Shown: positions 51,702 to 60,171 of the stretch, piece after piece
How positions within the stretch are numbered: the stretch's first letter is position 1
Layout: every line of letters starts with the position of its first letter
Assembly: GCA_001184205.1 (NCBI GenBank)
Contig: LBMP01000002.1
Coordinates: forward strand, 21,403-85,402
Origin: Desulfocarbo indianensis
GTDB lineage: Bacteria; Desulfobacterota; Desulfarculia; Desulfarculales; Desulfarculaceae
Length of the DNA: 64,000 nt
Reading direction: 5' to 3'
Notes under the pieces: generated by a model
Seen by the model: only the letters and a program-made list of their open reading frames with translations
Databases searched by the model: none
What the model was told of the DNA's origin: nothing
Position numbers and translations under genes: made by a program

Positions 51702-52261
51702 GCGGCCCGCCGAGCGGCGGTCGCCTTAACCGCGCGGGAAGCATATCCCCCGTCCGCAGAACCGCCCTTTTATATCTTTTGCCTCCTCGCCGCGCTGCAC
51801 ACGGGAGTGCAATCCGCCTTGGCGCGGACCTGCTTATTCAGCTAACCAATCGGTCGTTTGCTTCCCAATAGGACTTAAACCTAAAAGCCGTCTTGACAGC
51901 AACTCACCAGATGCGCAAACATATCAACTATCACCTAAGCCAATCACGACATCATTACTCAGCGGAAGCTCAGTGGAAGCTCGGCGGGTTTAACTTCTGA
52001 TAGTTAACTACCCAAAGCTCTCGACGGCGCGGAATCTCCTAGCAGAGGCCAGATGAATGTCCAGCGGTTGGTCGGGTCCGGGCAGCTAAAAAGAGTACCG
52101 GCGGGGGGCGCCATTTAGCAGGCAGCTACGAGCAACTCAATGGGACAGCCAAAGGGTTCCCCCTTGCCAAGCCAGCGCGCCAAGGCTGCTTTTCGCAATG
52201 CCGCCGGCAAAGCGAACCAATAGCGTTTAGCCAAACAGCCACAGACATAGGGGAGACCGAG
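51702..52261. promoter_or_regulatory. Regulatory region upstream of mop with 11-bp direct repeats
   Basis: In this 560-bp gap GGAAGCTC occurs twice at an exact 11-bp period (51964-51971 and 51975-51982), inside CAGCGGAAGCT (51960-51970) and CAGTGGAAGCT (51971-51981), with a third degenerate unit at 51982-51992. SARP-type activators bind direct repeats with an 11-bp period next to the promoter. GATAGT (52000-52005) could be a -10 element. The repeats are flanked by an inverted pair, AACTATCA (51926-51933) and TGATAGTT (51998-52005). A consensus TTGACA at 51893-51898 has no good -10 at normal spacing. There is no supported gene. Confidence 0.5.
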
Positions 52262-54979
52262 ATGCTTAAAAAGACTCTGGAGATAAACGGCCTCAAGAAA
52301 ATCGTGGTTGCCGCCGGGGACGAGTCCCTGGCCAACGTGCTCCGGGGGCAGTTGGGCCTTACCGGCACCAAGATCGGCTGCGGCCAGGGCCAGTGCGGCT
52401 GCTGCAACGTGATAGTGGACGGCAAGCTGACGCGCTCCTGCGTCACCAAGATGTCCAAGGTGGCGGACAACGCCTCCATCCTGACCATAGAGGGCGTGGG
52501 CACCCCCCGGGACCCGCATCCCCTGCAAATGGCCTGGATGGCTCACGGCGGCGCGCAATGCGGCTTTTGCAGCCCCGGCTTCATCGTTTCCTCCAAGGCG
52601 CTCCTGGACAAGGACCCCAACCCCAGCCGGGAAGCGGTGCGCGATTGGTTCCAGACCCACCGCAACGCCTGCCGCTGCACGGGCTATCACCAATTGGTGG
52701 ACGCGGTGCTGGACGCGGCCAAGGTGGTGCGCGGCGAGATGAAAAAGGAGGACCTGGCCTACAAGCTGCCCGCCGACGGGCAGATATGGGGCGGCACCTA
52801 CCCGCGTCCCTCGGCCCTGGCCAAGGTCACGGGTACCCTGGATTACGGCGCGGACCTGGGGCTCAAGCTGCCGCCGGAGACGCTCCATCTGGCCCTGGTG
52901 CAGGCGGAGGTATCCCATGCCAATATCTTGTCCATCGACGCCGGCGAGGCCGAAAAAATGCCCGGCGTGGTCAAGGTGGTGACCCATAAGGACATCAAGG
53001 GCAAGAACCGCATCACCGGGCTCATAACCTTCCCCACCAACCTGGGCGACGGCTGGGACCGCCCCATTCTTTGCGACGAGAAGGTGTTCCAATACGGCGA
53101 CGCCATCGCCATCGTCTGCGCCCACACCGCTGCCCAGGCCAAGGCGGCGGCGGCCAAGGTCAAGGTGGAGCTGGAAAAACTGCCCGCCTATATGAGCGCG
53201 CCGGCGGCCATGGCCGAGGACGCCATTGAAATCCACCCCGGCACGCCCAACGTGTATTTCATCCAGAAGATCGCCAAGGGCGCTGACACGGCGCCCGTCT
53301 TCGCCAAAGCGGCGGCGGTGGCGAGCGACGATTTCTACGTGGGCCGCCAGCCCCACATGCCCATGGAGCCGGACGTGGGCTTCGCCTTTCTGACGCCGGA
53401 GGGCAAACTTTACATCCACTCCAAAAGCATCGGCCTCCACCTGCACGCGGCCATGATCGCGCCCGGCCTGGGCGTGGATCTGGAGAACCTGGTGATGGTG
53501 CAGAATCCGGCCGGCGGAACCTTCGGCTACAAGTTCAGCCCCACCATGGAGGCGCTGGTGGGCGCGGCCTGCCTGGCCACCGGCCAGCCGGTGTTCCTGA
53601 ACTACGACTATCACCAGCAGATGACCTACACCGGCAAGCGGTCCCCCTTCTTCGTCAAGATGAGCCTGGCCGCCGATCAGGAGGGCAAGCTTTTAGGCAT
53701 GGAGACCGACTGGTCGGTGGACCACGGCCCCTATTCCGAGTTCGGCGATCTTCTCACCCTGCGCGGGGCCCAGTTCATGGGCGCGGGCTACGACATTCCC
53801 AACATCAGGGGAGAGGGCCGCACGGTCTGCACCAATCACGCCTGGGGTTCGGCCTTCCGGGCCTACGGATCGCCCCAGAGCGAGTTCTCCTCAGAAGTGC
53901 TCATGGACGAGTTGGCCGAGAAACTGGGCATGGACCCTCTGGAGCTGCGCTATAAAAACGTCTACCGGGAAGGCTCCACCACCCCCACCGGCCAAACGCC
54001 CGAGGTCTATTCCTTGCCCGAGATGCTGGATATCCTGCGGCCCAAATACCAGGCCGCCCTGGAGAGGGCCAAGGCCGGCTCCGACGACAAGGTCAAGCGC
54101 GGGGTGGGCGTTTCCGTGGGCGTCTACGGCTGTGGCCTGGACGGGCCCGACGCCTCCGAGGTCCAGGTCGGGCTCAATCCGGACGACACCGTGACGGTTT
54201 ACGCCTGCTGGCAGGATCACGGCCAGGGCGCGGACATGGGCGCTCTGGGCACCGCCCACCAGGCCTTGCGGCCCCTGGGCATCGCGCCCGACCGCATCCG
54301 CCTGGTGCTCAACGACACGGCCCTGGCGCCCAACAGCGGGCCCTCGGGCGGCAGCCGCCAGCAGGTGGTGACCGGCCGGGCCATTCAGGCGGGCTGCGAG
54401 GCGCTGCTGGCGGCCATGCAAAAGCCCGGCGGCGGCTATCGCACCTATGACGAGATGGCGGCCGAGAACCTCCCCACCAAATACGACGGCAAGTGGAGCG
54501 CGCCGGCCACGGCCTGCGACGAGAACGCCCAGGGCTCGCCGTTTTCGGTCTACATGTACGGGGTGTTCATGTCCGAGGTGGCGGTGGAACCGGCCACCGG
54601 CCAGGCCGCGGTGGAGAAGATGACTCTGGTGGCCGACGTGGGCAAGGTAAACAACCGCCTGGTGACCGACGGCCAGCTCTACGGCGGACTGGCCCAGGGC
54701 ATCGGCCTGGCCCTGAGCGAGGACTTCGAGAACATCAAGAAGCACTCCACCCTGGTGGGGGCCGGCTTCCCCTATGCCAAGCAGATAACGGACGACATCG
54801 AGCTGATATACGTGGAGACTCCGCGGCCGGAAGGCCCCTTCGGCGCGGCCGGCGTGGGCGAGTTGCCCCTGACCAGCCCCCACGCGGCGATTATCAACGC
54901 CATCTACAACGCCTGCGGGGCCCGCGTCACCAGGCTGCCGGCCAGGCCGGATAAAATCCTGGCGGCGCTCAAGGGCTGA
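52262..54979 (+). CDS. mop: Molybdopterin aldehyde oxidoreductase (D. gigas MOP type)
   Basis: The 905-aa protein is nearly the length of D. gigas aldehyde oxidoreductase (907 aa). It is a single-chain enzyme of the xanthine oxidase family, oxidising aldehydes to carboxylic acids with water as oxygen source. The two [2Fe-2S] centres are present: C40, C45, C48 and C60 in the plant-ferredoxin-type domain, and C100, C103, C137 and C139 in the second (HGGAQCGFCSPGF, CRCTGYHQ). The molybdenum-site Glu lies in GAAGVGELPLTSP. No FAD domain or signal peptide is seen, so it is cytoplasmic. It needs molybdopterin cytosine dinucleotide. The next genes follow a strong stem-loop, and an SARP-type activator precedes it. 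Confidence 0.95.
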   Translation: MLKKTLEINGLKKIVVAAGDESLANVLRGQLGLTGTKIGCGQGQCGCCNVIVDGKLTRSCVTKMSKVADNASILTIEGVGTPRDPHPLQMAWMAHGGAQCGFCSPGFIVSSKALLDKDPNPSREAVRDWFQTHRNACRCTGYHQLVDAVLDAAKVVRGEMKKEDLAYKLPADGQIWGGTYPRPSALAKVTGTLDYGADLGLKLPPETLHLALVQAEVSHANILSIDAGEAEKMPGVVKVVTHKDIKGKNRITGLITFPTNLGDGWDRPILCDEKVFQYGDAIAIVCAHTAAQAKAAAAKVKVELEKLPAYMSAPAAMAEDAIEIHPGTPNVYFIQKIAKGADTAPVFAKAAAVASDDFYVGRQPHMPMEPDVGFAFLTPEGKLYIHSKSIGLHLHAAMIAPGLGVDLENLVMVQNPAGGTFGYKFSPTMEALVGAACLATGQPVFLNYDYHQQMTYTGKRSPFFVKMSLAADQEGKLLGMETDWSVDHGPYSEFGDLLTLRGAQFMGAGYDIPNIRGEGRTVCTNHAWGSAFRAYGSPQSEFSSEVLMDELAEKLGMDPLELRYKNVYREGSTTPTGQTPEVYSLPEMLDILRPKYQAALERAKAGSDDKVKRGVGVSVGVYGCGLDGPDASEVQVGLNPDDTVTVYACWQDHGQGADMGALGTAHQALRPLGIAPDRIRLVLNDTALAPNSGPSGGSRQQVVTGRAIQAGCEALLAAMQKPGGGYRTYDEMAAENLPTKYDGKWSAPATACDENAQGSPFSVYMYGVFMSEVAVEPATGQAAVEKMTLVADVGKVNNRLVTDGQLYGGLAQGIGLALSEDFENIKKHSTLVGAGFPYAKQITDDIELIYVETPRPEGPFGAAGVGELPLTSPHAAIINAIYNACGARVTRLPARPDKILAALKG

Positions 54980-55032
54980 CAGGCGGCCCGTGCGGCCGGA
55001 GAGCGGATTCCGGGCGCGAACCATCCAAGCCA

Positions 55033-55061
55033 GGCGAACCCGGGGCTTTCCCGGGTTCGCC
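55033..55061 (+). other. Intercistronic stem-loop after mop
   Basis: GGCGAACCCGGG (55033-55044) and CCCGGGTTCGCC (55050-55061) form a perfect 12-bp stem with loop GCTTT. Only a short TGTTT follows, so it is at most a partial terminator. It may raise mop mRNA above that of the six downstream genes. Confidence 0.65.
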
Positions 55062-55095
55062 GCCGCTGTTTGCAGCGCAAGGCAGGTGACTTTTC

Positions 55096-57411
55096 ATGGA
55101 TCAAAAAGAGCTGCGCCAACTGGAGAGCCGCTGCATCGAGGAGAATCCGCCCTGGTGCGCCGCCGCCTGCCCGCTTCACGTGGACGCCCGCTCGCTGAAC
55201 GCCCGCCTGGCCGCGGGCGACTGGGCCGGGGGCTGGAGAGTCCTCTTGCGCTCCATGCCGCTGCCCGGCGTCCTGGGCCGCATCTGCGACGCCCCTTGCC
55301 GCCGGCGCTGCAAGCGGGCCGAGGTTGGCGGGGCCATCGCCATCGGTGATTTGGAGCGGGCCTGCGTGAGCCATGCGCCGCCGCCGCGCCAGGCGGTTCC
55401 CTTGCCGGCCAGGGAAGAGACGATCGCGGTGCTGGGGGCGGGGCTGGCCGGGCTCACGGCGGCCTGGGATTTGGCCCGCAAGGGCTACCGGGTGACCATC
55501 CACGAGCCGGGGCCGGCCTTGGCCGCGGAACTGCGCCAACGCCACGCCGATCGAGTGCCGCCCGAGATCGTGGAAGAGGAACTGGCCTTTCTGGCCGCGC
55601 TGGGAGTGCGGGCGGAATTGAACAGCCCGGTGGCCGAGGCCGGTTTTCTGGAGCGCTGCCTGGCCCAAAGCGACGCGGCTTTCTTATCGCTGGACGTGCT
55701 GGGAGCTTCTGGCTGGCCCCTTCTGCGCGACGCGGACGGCCGCTCCGCCGTCGCCTCGCCGGCGCAGGCTACCCAGTTGGAAAACGTCTTCGCCGGCGGC
55801 CTGGCTGGCCCCCACGGCGCTTCGCCGGTGTGGCAGGCGGCCGAGGGGCGCTGGGCGGCCACCTCCATGGACAGGTTCCTGCAGGGCGTCTCCGCCACCG
55901 CCGGCCGCGATAAAGACGGCCCCTGCGAGACCGGGCTCTTCACCAGCCTGGAAGGCGTGACGCCGGAGCCGCCGGTGACGGCCGCCCGTTCCGCTGGCTA
56001 CGATGACGAGGAGGCAACGCGGGAGGCGAGCCGCTGCCTGCAATGCCATTGCCTGGAGTGCGTCAAGGTCTGCCCATATCTGGAGCGCTTCGGCGCCTAT
56101 CCCAAGAAGTACGCCAGGGAGATTTACAACAACCAGTCCATCGTGATGGGCGAGCGCAAGGCCAACCGGCTGATCAACTCCTGCAGCCTGTGCGGCCTGT
56201 GCGAGCAGGTCTGCCCGCAGGGCTTCGCCATGCAGGAGCTTTGCCTGGCCGCCCGGCGCGAAATGGTGGAGCGCGGCAAGATGCCGCCCTCGGCCCACGA
56301 GTTCGCGCTCTTGGACATGCAGTTCAGCCTGGGCCCGGATTTTCACCTGGCCCGGCATCAGCCGGGGAGCCAGGCCAGCGCCAGGGTGTTTTTCCCCGGC
56401 TGCCAGTTGGCCGCCTCCGCGCCGGGGCAGCTGCGCCTGCTGTACGATCACCTGTGCGCTTCGCTGCCGGGAGGGGTGGGGCTCATGCTGTCCTGCTGCG
56501 GGGCTCCGGCCTCTTGGGCCGGCCAGGAGGAAAAGCAGGACCGGGTTCTGGCCGCGTGGCGGGAGGATTGGCAGCGCCTGGGCGCGCCGCCGGTGATAAT
56601 GGCCTGCCCCTCCTGCCGGGAGGTGTTCAAGCGCCGTCTGCCGGAGGTGGAGCAGGTATTCCTGTGGGACGCGCTGCAAGAAATCCCCGGCGTCGCCGGG
56701 CTGCAAGGCTTGGGCCCCTTGGTGGTGCACGACCCCTGCGCCACCCGGCATGATCCCGCGGCGCGGGAATCGGTGCGGAAACTGCTGCGCGACAAGGGGC
56801 TGGAGCTTGGCGAGCTGGCCCTGGGCCGCGAAACCACCGAATGCTGCGGCTACGGCGGCCTGATGTACAACGCCAATCCCGCCCTGGCCGACGAAGTCGT
56901 GCGGCGACGGGGCAGGCAAAGCCCGGCGGACTACCTCACCTATTGCGCGGTGTGCCGCGACCGCCTGGCCCAGAGCGGCAAGCGGGCCCTGCACGCCCTG
57001 GATCTTTTCTTTCCCGCCGAGGGAGGCGAAGACCCGGCGGCCAGGCCCGGCCCCGGCTGGTCGCAGCGCCGCGAAAACCGGGCCAGGCTCAAGGCCGGCC
57101 TGCTGCGCGATTTGTGGAAGGAGGAGGCTCCGGACATGGAGGCCCATCGCCAAATCAAGCTCATCATCCCCCCGGAGGTTGGGGAGGTGCTGGAGCGACG
57201 CCGCATCCTGAGCGAGGATTTACAAAAGGTGGTTTATCACGCCGAGCAAAGCGGCCAGAAACTCGCCCATCCCGTGACCGGCCATTTCCTGGCCGGCTTT
57301 CGGCCCTACAAGGCGGTGTTCTGGGTGGAATACTCGGCGGGTCCCCAGGGCTATCAAGTGCATAACGCCTATTCGCACCGCATGGAAGTGAAGCCGGGGG
57401 GGCGGCCGTGA
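55096..57411 (+). CDS. Flavin/Fe-S/CCG-domain oxidoreductase of the mop locus
   Basis: The 771-aa protein joins several redox modules. Residues 1-95 resemble the GltD N-terminal ferredoxin domain (C13, C21, C25, C64, C68, C72, C90). A FAD-type Rossmann motif follows (VLGAGLAGLTAAW, G114/G116/G119). The region to about 305 is short, and I find no second NAD(P) Rossmann motif as in GltD. Then come two [4Fe-4S] ferredoxin motifs (C314-C326 and C363-C373, HdrC-like) and two CCG-type cysteine-rich domains of HdrB/GlpC type (LSCCGAPAS, TTECCGYGGLMYN). Residues from about 650 on are not recognised. It could be the electron partner of MOP. From memory it matches the Desulfovibrio vulgaris DVU_1558 family. 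Its stop overlaps the next start (GTGA). Confidence 0.87.
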   Translation: MDQKELRQLESRCIEENPPWCAAACPLHVDARSLNARLAAGDWAGGWRVLLRSMPLPGVLGRICDAPCRRRCKRAEVGGAIAIGDLERACVSHAPPPRQAVPLPAREETIAVLGAGLAGLTAAWDLARKGYRVTIHEPGPALAAELRQRHADRVPPEIVEEELAFLAALGVRAELNSPVAEAGFLERCLAQSDAAFLSLDVLGASGWPLLRDADGRSAVASPAQATQLENVFAGGLAGPHGASPVWQAAEGRWAATSMDRFLQGVSATAGRDKDGPCETGLFTSLEGVTPEPPVTAARSAGYDDEEATREASRCLQCHCLECVKVCPYLERFGAYPKKYAREIYNNQSIVMGERKANRLINSCSLCGLCEQVCPQGFAMQELCLAARREMVERGKMPPSAHEFALLDMQFSLGPDFHLARHQPGSQASARVFFPGCQLAASAPGQLRLLYDHLCASLPGGVGLMLSCCGAPASWAGQEEKQDRVLAAWREDWQRLGAPPVIMACPSCREVFKRRLPEVEQVFLWDALQEIPGVAGLQGLGPLVVHDPCATRHDPAARESVRKLLRDKGLELGELALGRETTECCGYGGLMYNANPALADEVVRRRGRQSPADYLTYCAVCRDRLAQSGKRALHALDLFFPAEGGEDPAARPGPGWSQRRENRARLKAGLLRDLWKEEAPDMEAHRQIKLIIPPEVGEVLERRRILSEDLQKVVYHAEQSGQKLAHPVTGHFLAGFRPYKAVFWVEYSAGPQGYQVHNAYSHRMEVKPGGRP

Positions 57412-57620
57412 AGCAAGAGAACATACGGCCCGGCGACCTGGCGTGGAAATGCTGTAAATGCGGTCTGAAGCTGGAGCCCGCCCTGGTCACCGTGGAGTAT
57501 CTGGGCAACGAGTTCACCGCCGAGCTGCCCCGCTGCCCCGGCTGCGGCCAGGTGATGATCAGCGAAGAGGTGGCCCTGGGCAAGATGGCCGAGGTGGAGC
57601 AGATATTGGAGGACAAGTGA
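57408..57620 (+). CDS. Small Cys-rich redox protein (DVU_1557-like)
   Basis: This 70-aa protein has four to five cysteines arranged as CCKCG (residues 15-18) and CPGC (about 43-46), a rubredoxin-like or zinc-ribbon pattern, plus a helical C-terminus. GTG 57408 overlaps the previous stop, and its own stop overlaps the next start. It may bind iron or zinc and carry electrons for the larger oxidoreductase. The family resemblance is recalled, not computed. Confidence 0.78.
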   Translation: MKQENIRPGDLAWKCCKCGLKLEPALVTVEYLGNEFTAELPRCPGCGQVMISEEVALGKMAEVEQILEDK

Positions 57621-58339
57621 GCCGCGCCGCCGCCCTCTATGAATCGCCCCTGTTGCGCCAGGTGGCCGGCCCGGCCCTGCGGCCCGGCGGCCTGGCACTT
57701 ACCCAAAGGGCTTTGGCTTGGTGCGGCTTCGCGCCGGGGGCCAGAGTGCTGGATGTGGGCTGTGGCCTGGGGGCCAGCGCCGGGCACATGGCCGGCGAGC
57801 AGGGCCTGCGCGCCCTGGGCCTGGACATCTCGCCGGGCATGCTGCGCGAAGCGCGGCGCGCCCAGCCGGGACTGCCCCTGATCCGGGCCAGCGTCGAGGC
57901 CCTGCCGCTGGCCGACGCCTGCCTGGCCGGGGTGCTTTGCGAGTGCGCGCTTTCCCTGACCGCAAGCCCGCCGGCGGTTCTGCAGGAATGCCGGCGGGTG
58001 CTGCTGCCCGGCGGACGGTTGATCCTGAGCGATATATATCTGCGCCAACCGCCGGCGGACCATAAGCGCGTGGCCTGGTCCGGCTGCCTGGGCGGCGCGC
58101 TCGGCCAGGCAGCCCTGCAGGCCATGGTGGCAGACGCCGGCCTGGAGCTTCTCCTGTGGGAGGACCATTCGCATCTCTTGCGCGAGCTGGCCGCGCGCCT
58201 GGTCTGGGCCCACGGATCCACGGAGGCGCTTTGGGGCGCTTGCGGAGACGGCCGCGGTGGGGGAGCGGAGCGACTGTCCCGGGGCCGGCCCGGCTATTTC
58301 CTGATGATCGCCCAGAGAAAGGTGGACGCGCTTGGATGA
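57617..58339 (+). CDS. Class I SAM-dependent methyltransferase of the mop locus (DVU_1556-like)
   Basis: The start is GTG 57617 behind GGAGG, overlapping the previous stop by 4 bp. The 240-aa protein shows motif I (VLDVGCGLGASAGHMA), the acidic residue after strand 2 (LGLDISPGMLREA) and motif III-type ECALSLTASPPAVLQECRR-like sequence (split over about residues 115-133). It is of the small-molecule/ubiquinone-methyltransferase class. The target is unknown; a cofactor or a product of the radical SAM neighbour are candidates. Confidence 0.85.
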   Translation: MSRAAALYESPLLRQVAGPALRPGGLALTQRALAWCGFAPGARVLDVGCGLGASAGHMAGEQGLRALGLDISPGMLREARRAQPGLPLIRASVEALPLADACLAGVLCECALSLTASPPAVLQECRRVLLPGGRLILSDIYLRQPPADHKRVAWSGCLGGALGQAALQAMVADAGLELLLWEDHSHLLRELAARLVWAHGSTEALWGACGDGRGGGAERLSRGRPGYFLMIAQRKVDALG

Positions 58340-58793
58340 GATAATGATCAGGATAATGCGCCTTTCCTCCCAGGGCTTTTATTGCAGCCAAATCCTCCTG
58401 GCCCTGGCCCTGGAGATCAGGGGCGGCTGCAACCCGGAGCTGCTGCGCGCCATGGCCGGCTTGGCCTACGGCTGCGGGGCGAGCCGGGCCACTTGCGGCG
58501 CGCTCAGCGGAGCGGCCTGCCTGCTGGCCCTTTATGCCGGCAAGGGCGGACCGGACGAGGAGGAGTCGCCCGCCTTGCTGCCCATGCTGGAGGAGCTGAC
58601 CGAATGGTTCGCCGCCGAGGCCGGCGGAGAGGGAGGGGCGCTGACCTGCGAGGCCATCATGGGCGGCGAGGCGCCGCGGGCCCCGCAGCGCAAATGCGGA
58701 GACCTGGTGGCGGGGGCTTTTGCCAAGGTCATGGAGCTGCTGGCCGGCAACGGCTTCGATCCCGCCGATCCCGGCAGGACCGATGCCTGCTGA
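58332..58793 (+). CDS. C-GCAxxG-C-C family protein (DVU_1555-like)
   Basis: The 153-aa helical protein carries the family's spaced cysteines: GFYCSQI, RGGCNPEL, YGCGASRATCGALSG (the GCAxxG-type core), then C in LTCEAIMGG and RKCGDLV. TTG 58332 is the first start and ATG 58344 an alternative; AAAGGTGG precedes. The family is common in anaerobes and is thought to bind a metal or redox centre, though its function is not established. It overlaps both neighbours. Confidence 0.85.
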   Translation: MDEIMIRIMRLSSQGFYCSQILLALALEIRGGCNPELLRAMAGLAYGCGASRATCGALSGAACLLALYAGKGGPDEEESPALLPMLEELTEWFAAEAGGEGGALTCEAIMGGEAPRAPQRKCGDLVAGAFAKVMELLAGNGFDPADPGRTDAC

Positions 58794-60171
58794 GCCTAAT
58801 GAGCGTGTGGGTGAGGCGGGTGGCGCCAGCCTTTGCCCCCAATGCCTGAGCCTGATCCCGTCCTGGCGCGAGCGGGCGGGGACGGAGGTGTATCAGGTCA
58901 AGGAGTGCCCGCGGCACGGGCGCTTCCGGGCTTTGATATGGAGGGGACCGCCCGATTTCGATTCCTGGCGGCGGCCCAAGCTGCCCGCCAGGCTGGATCA
59001 TTACGAATGCTCCGTGGAGCGGGGCTGCCCCTTTGATTGCGGCCTTTGCCCGGAGCATCGCCAGCGGACCTGCACCGCCATCATCGAGGTGGCCCAGGGC
59101 TGCGATTTGCATTGCCCGGTATGCTACGCCGACGCCCCGGCCCAGGGCGGACCCGAGCCTGACCTGGCTCTCGTCGAGACCTGGTATAGGGCGGTTTTGC
59201 GGTCGGCGGCCGGCTGCAATATCCAGCTTTCCGGCGGCGAGCCCACCATCCGGGACGATCTGCCCAAGATAGTGGCCATGGGCCGCGGCTTGGGTTTTTC
59301 CTTCATCCAGATCAACACCAACGGCCTGCGCCTGGCCCGGGACCGGTCTTATGTGGCGGCCCTGGTCAAGGCCGGCCTCTCATCGGTTTTCTTGCAGTTC
59401 GACGCGGCCTCGGATCGCGCGTATCAGCGCTTGCGGGGGCGCGCCCTGCTGGCGGAAAAGCTGCGCGCCCTGGACGCCTGCCAGGAGCACGGCCTGGGCG
59501 TGGTGCTGGTGCCCACCATTGTGTCCGGCGTTAACCTGGACCAGGTGGGACCCATCCTGGAGCTGGCCAGGGAGCGCTCGCCCACGGTGAGGGGGGTGCA
59601 TTTTCAGCCCATGAGCCGCTTTGGCCGCTACCCCGTGAATTTGACCGAAAACGGCCGCCTCACCCTGCCGGAGTTGATCATGGCCATCGAGGAGCAAAGC
59701 AAGGGCCTTTTCCCGGCCGCCAGCTTCCGGCCACCGGGTTGCGAAAACGCGCTGTGTTCCTTTCAGGGCAATTTCCTGCTGCATCCCGGCGGGCGCGTGC
59801 ATCCCCTGAGCCAGGACCATAACCCCGACTGCTGCCCGCGGCCGGAGCCGGCCGAGCAAGGCGCGTTGCGCGCCATAGCCAGGGCGGCCCGCCATTGGGC
59901 CGCGCCGCCGCCCGGCGGGCCGCCGGCGCGCGCGGCGGGCGGCCGGGCGGCGAATTCTCCCGCCCAGCCGATCATGCTGGATGAGTTCATAACGCTGGCC
60001 CGGCAGCGCACCTTGTCCGTCTCGGCCATGGCCTTTCAGGACGTCTGGAATCTGGACCTGGACCGGGTGCGCGATTGCTGCATCCACGTGGTATCCCCGG
60101 ACGGCCGCCTGGTTCCCTTCTGCCTTTACAACCTGACCAGCGCCGGCGGCCAGAAGCTCTATAGGCCATGA
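58783..60171 (+). CDS. trsS: Radical SAM protein with two CX3CX2C motifs (TrsS-like)
   Basis: I start at ATG 58783, inside the end of the previous gene. The 462-aa protein has an N-terminal Cys cluster (C18, C21, C42), a first CX3CX2C in GCPFDCGLCPEH (C82, C86, C89), a second CX3CX2C in GCDLHCPVCYAD (C107, C111, C114) that matches the SAM-cleaving cluster, a SAM-barrel with LSGGEPT, and a C-terminal Cys-bearing region (RDCCIHVVSPDGRLV). The pattern resembles the tetraether-lipid synthase (Tes) group of radical SAM proteins. RefSeq uses the name TrsS for a (seleno)protein of this locus, from memory. This copy shows no in-frame TGA. The substrate is unknown. Confidence 0.85.
   Translation: MPAEPNERVGEAGGASLCPQCLSLIPSWRERAGTEVYQVKECPRHGRFRALIWRGPPDFDSWRRPKLPARLDHYECSVERGCPFDCGLCPEHRQRTCTAIIEVAQGCDLHCPVCYADAPAQGGPEPDLALVETWYRAVLRSAAGCNIQLSGGEPTIRDDLPKIVAMGRGLGFSFIQINTNGLRLARDRSYVAALVKAGLSSVFLQFDAASDRAYQRLRGRALLAEKLRALDACQEHGLGVVLVPTIVSGVNLDQVGPILELARERSPTVRGVHFQPMSRFGRYPVNLTENGRLTLPELIMAIEEQSKGLFPAASFRPPGCENALCSFQGNFLLHPGGRVHPLSQDHNPDCCPRPEPAEQGALRAIARAARHWAAPPPGGPPARAAGGRAANSPAQPIMLDEFITLARQRTLSVSAMAFQDVWNLDLDRVRDCCIHVVSPDGRLVPFCLYNLTSAGGQKLYRP

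Noticed and set aside
51820..51832. Sigma-54-like promoter (GGCGC..TGC) upstream of mop
   Set aside because: Spacing between the GG and GC elements is one base short of the required value.
58783..60171. Selenocysteine in the radical SAM protein
   Set aside because: No in-frame TGA within the gene; all expected positions are Cys.
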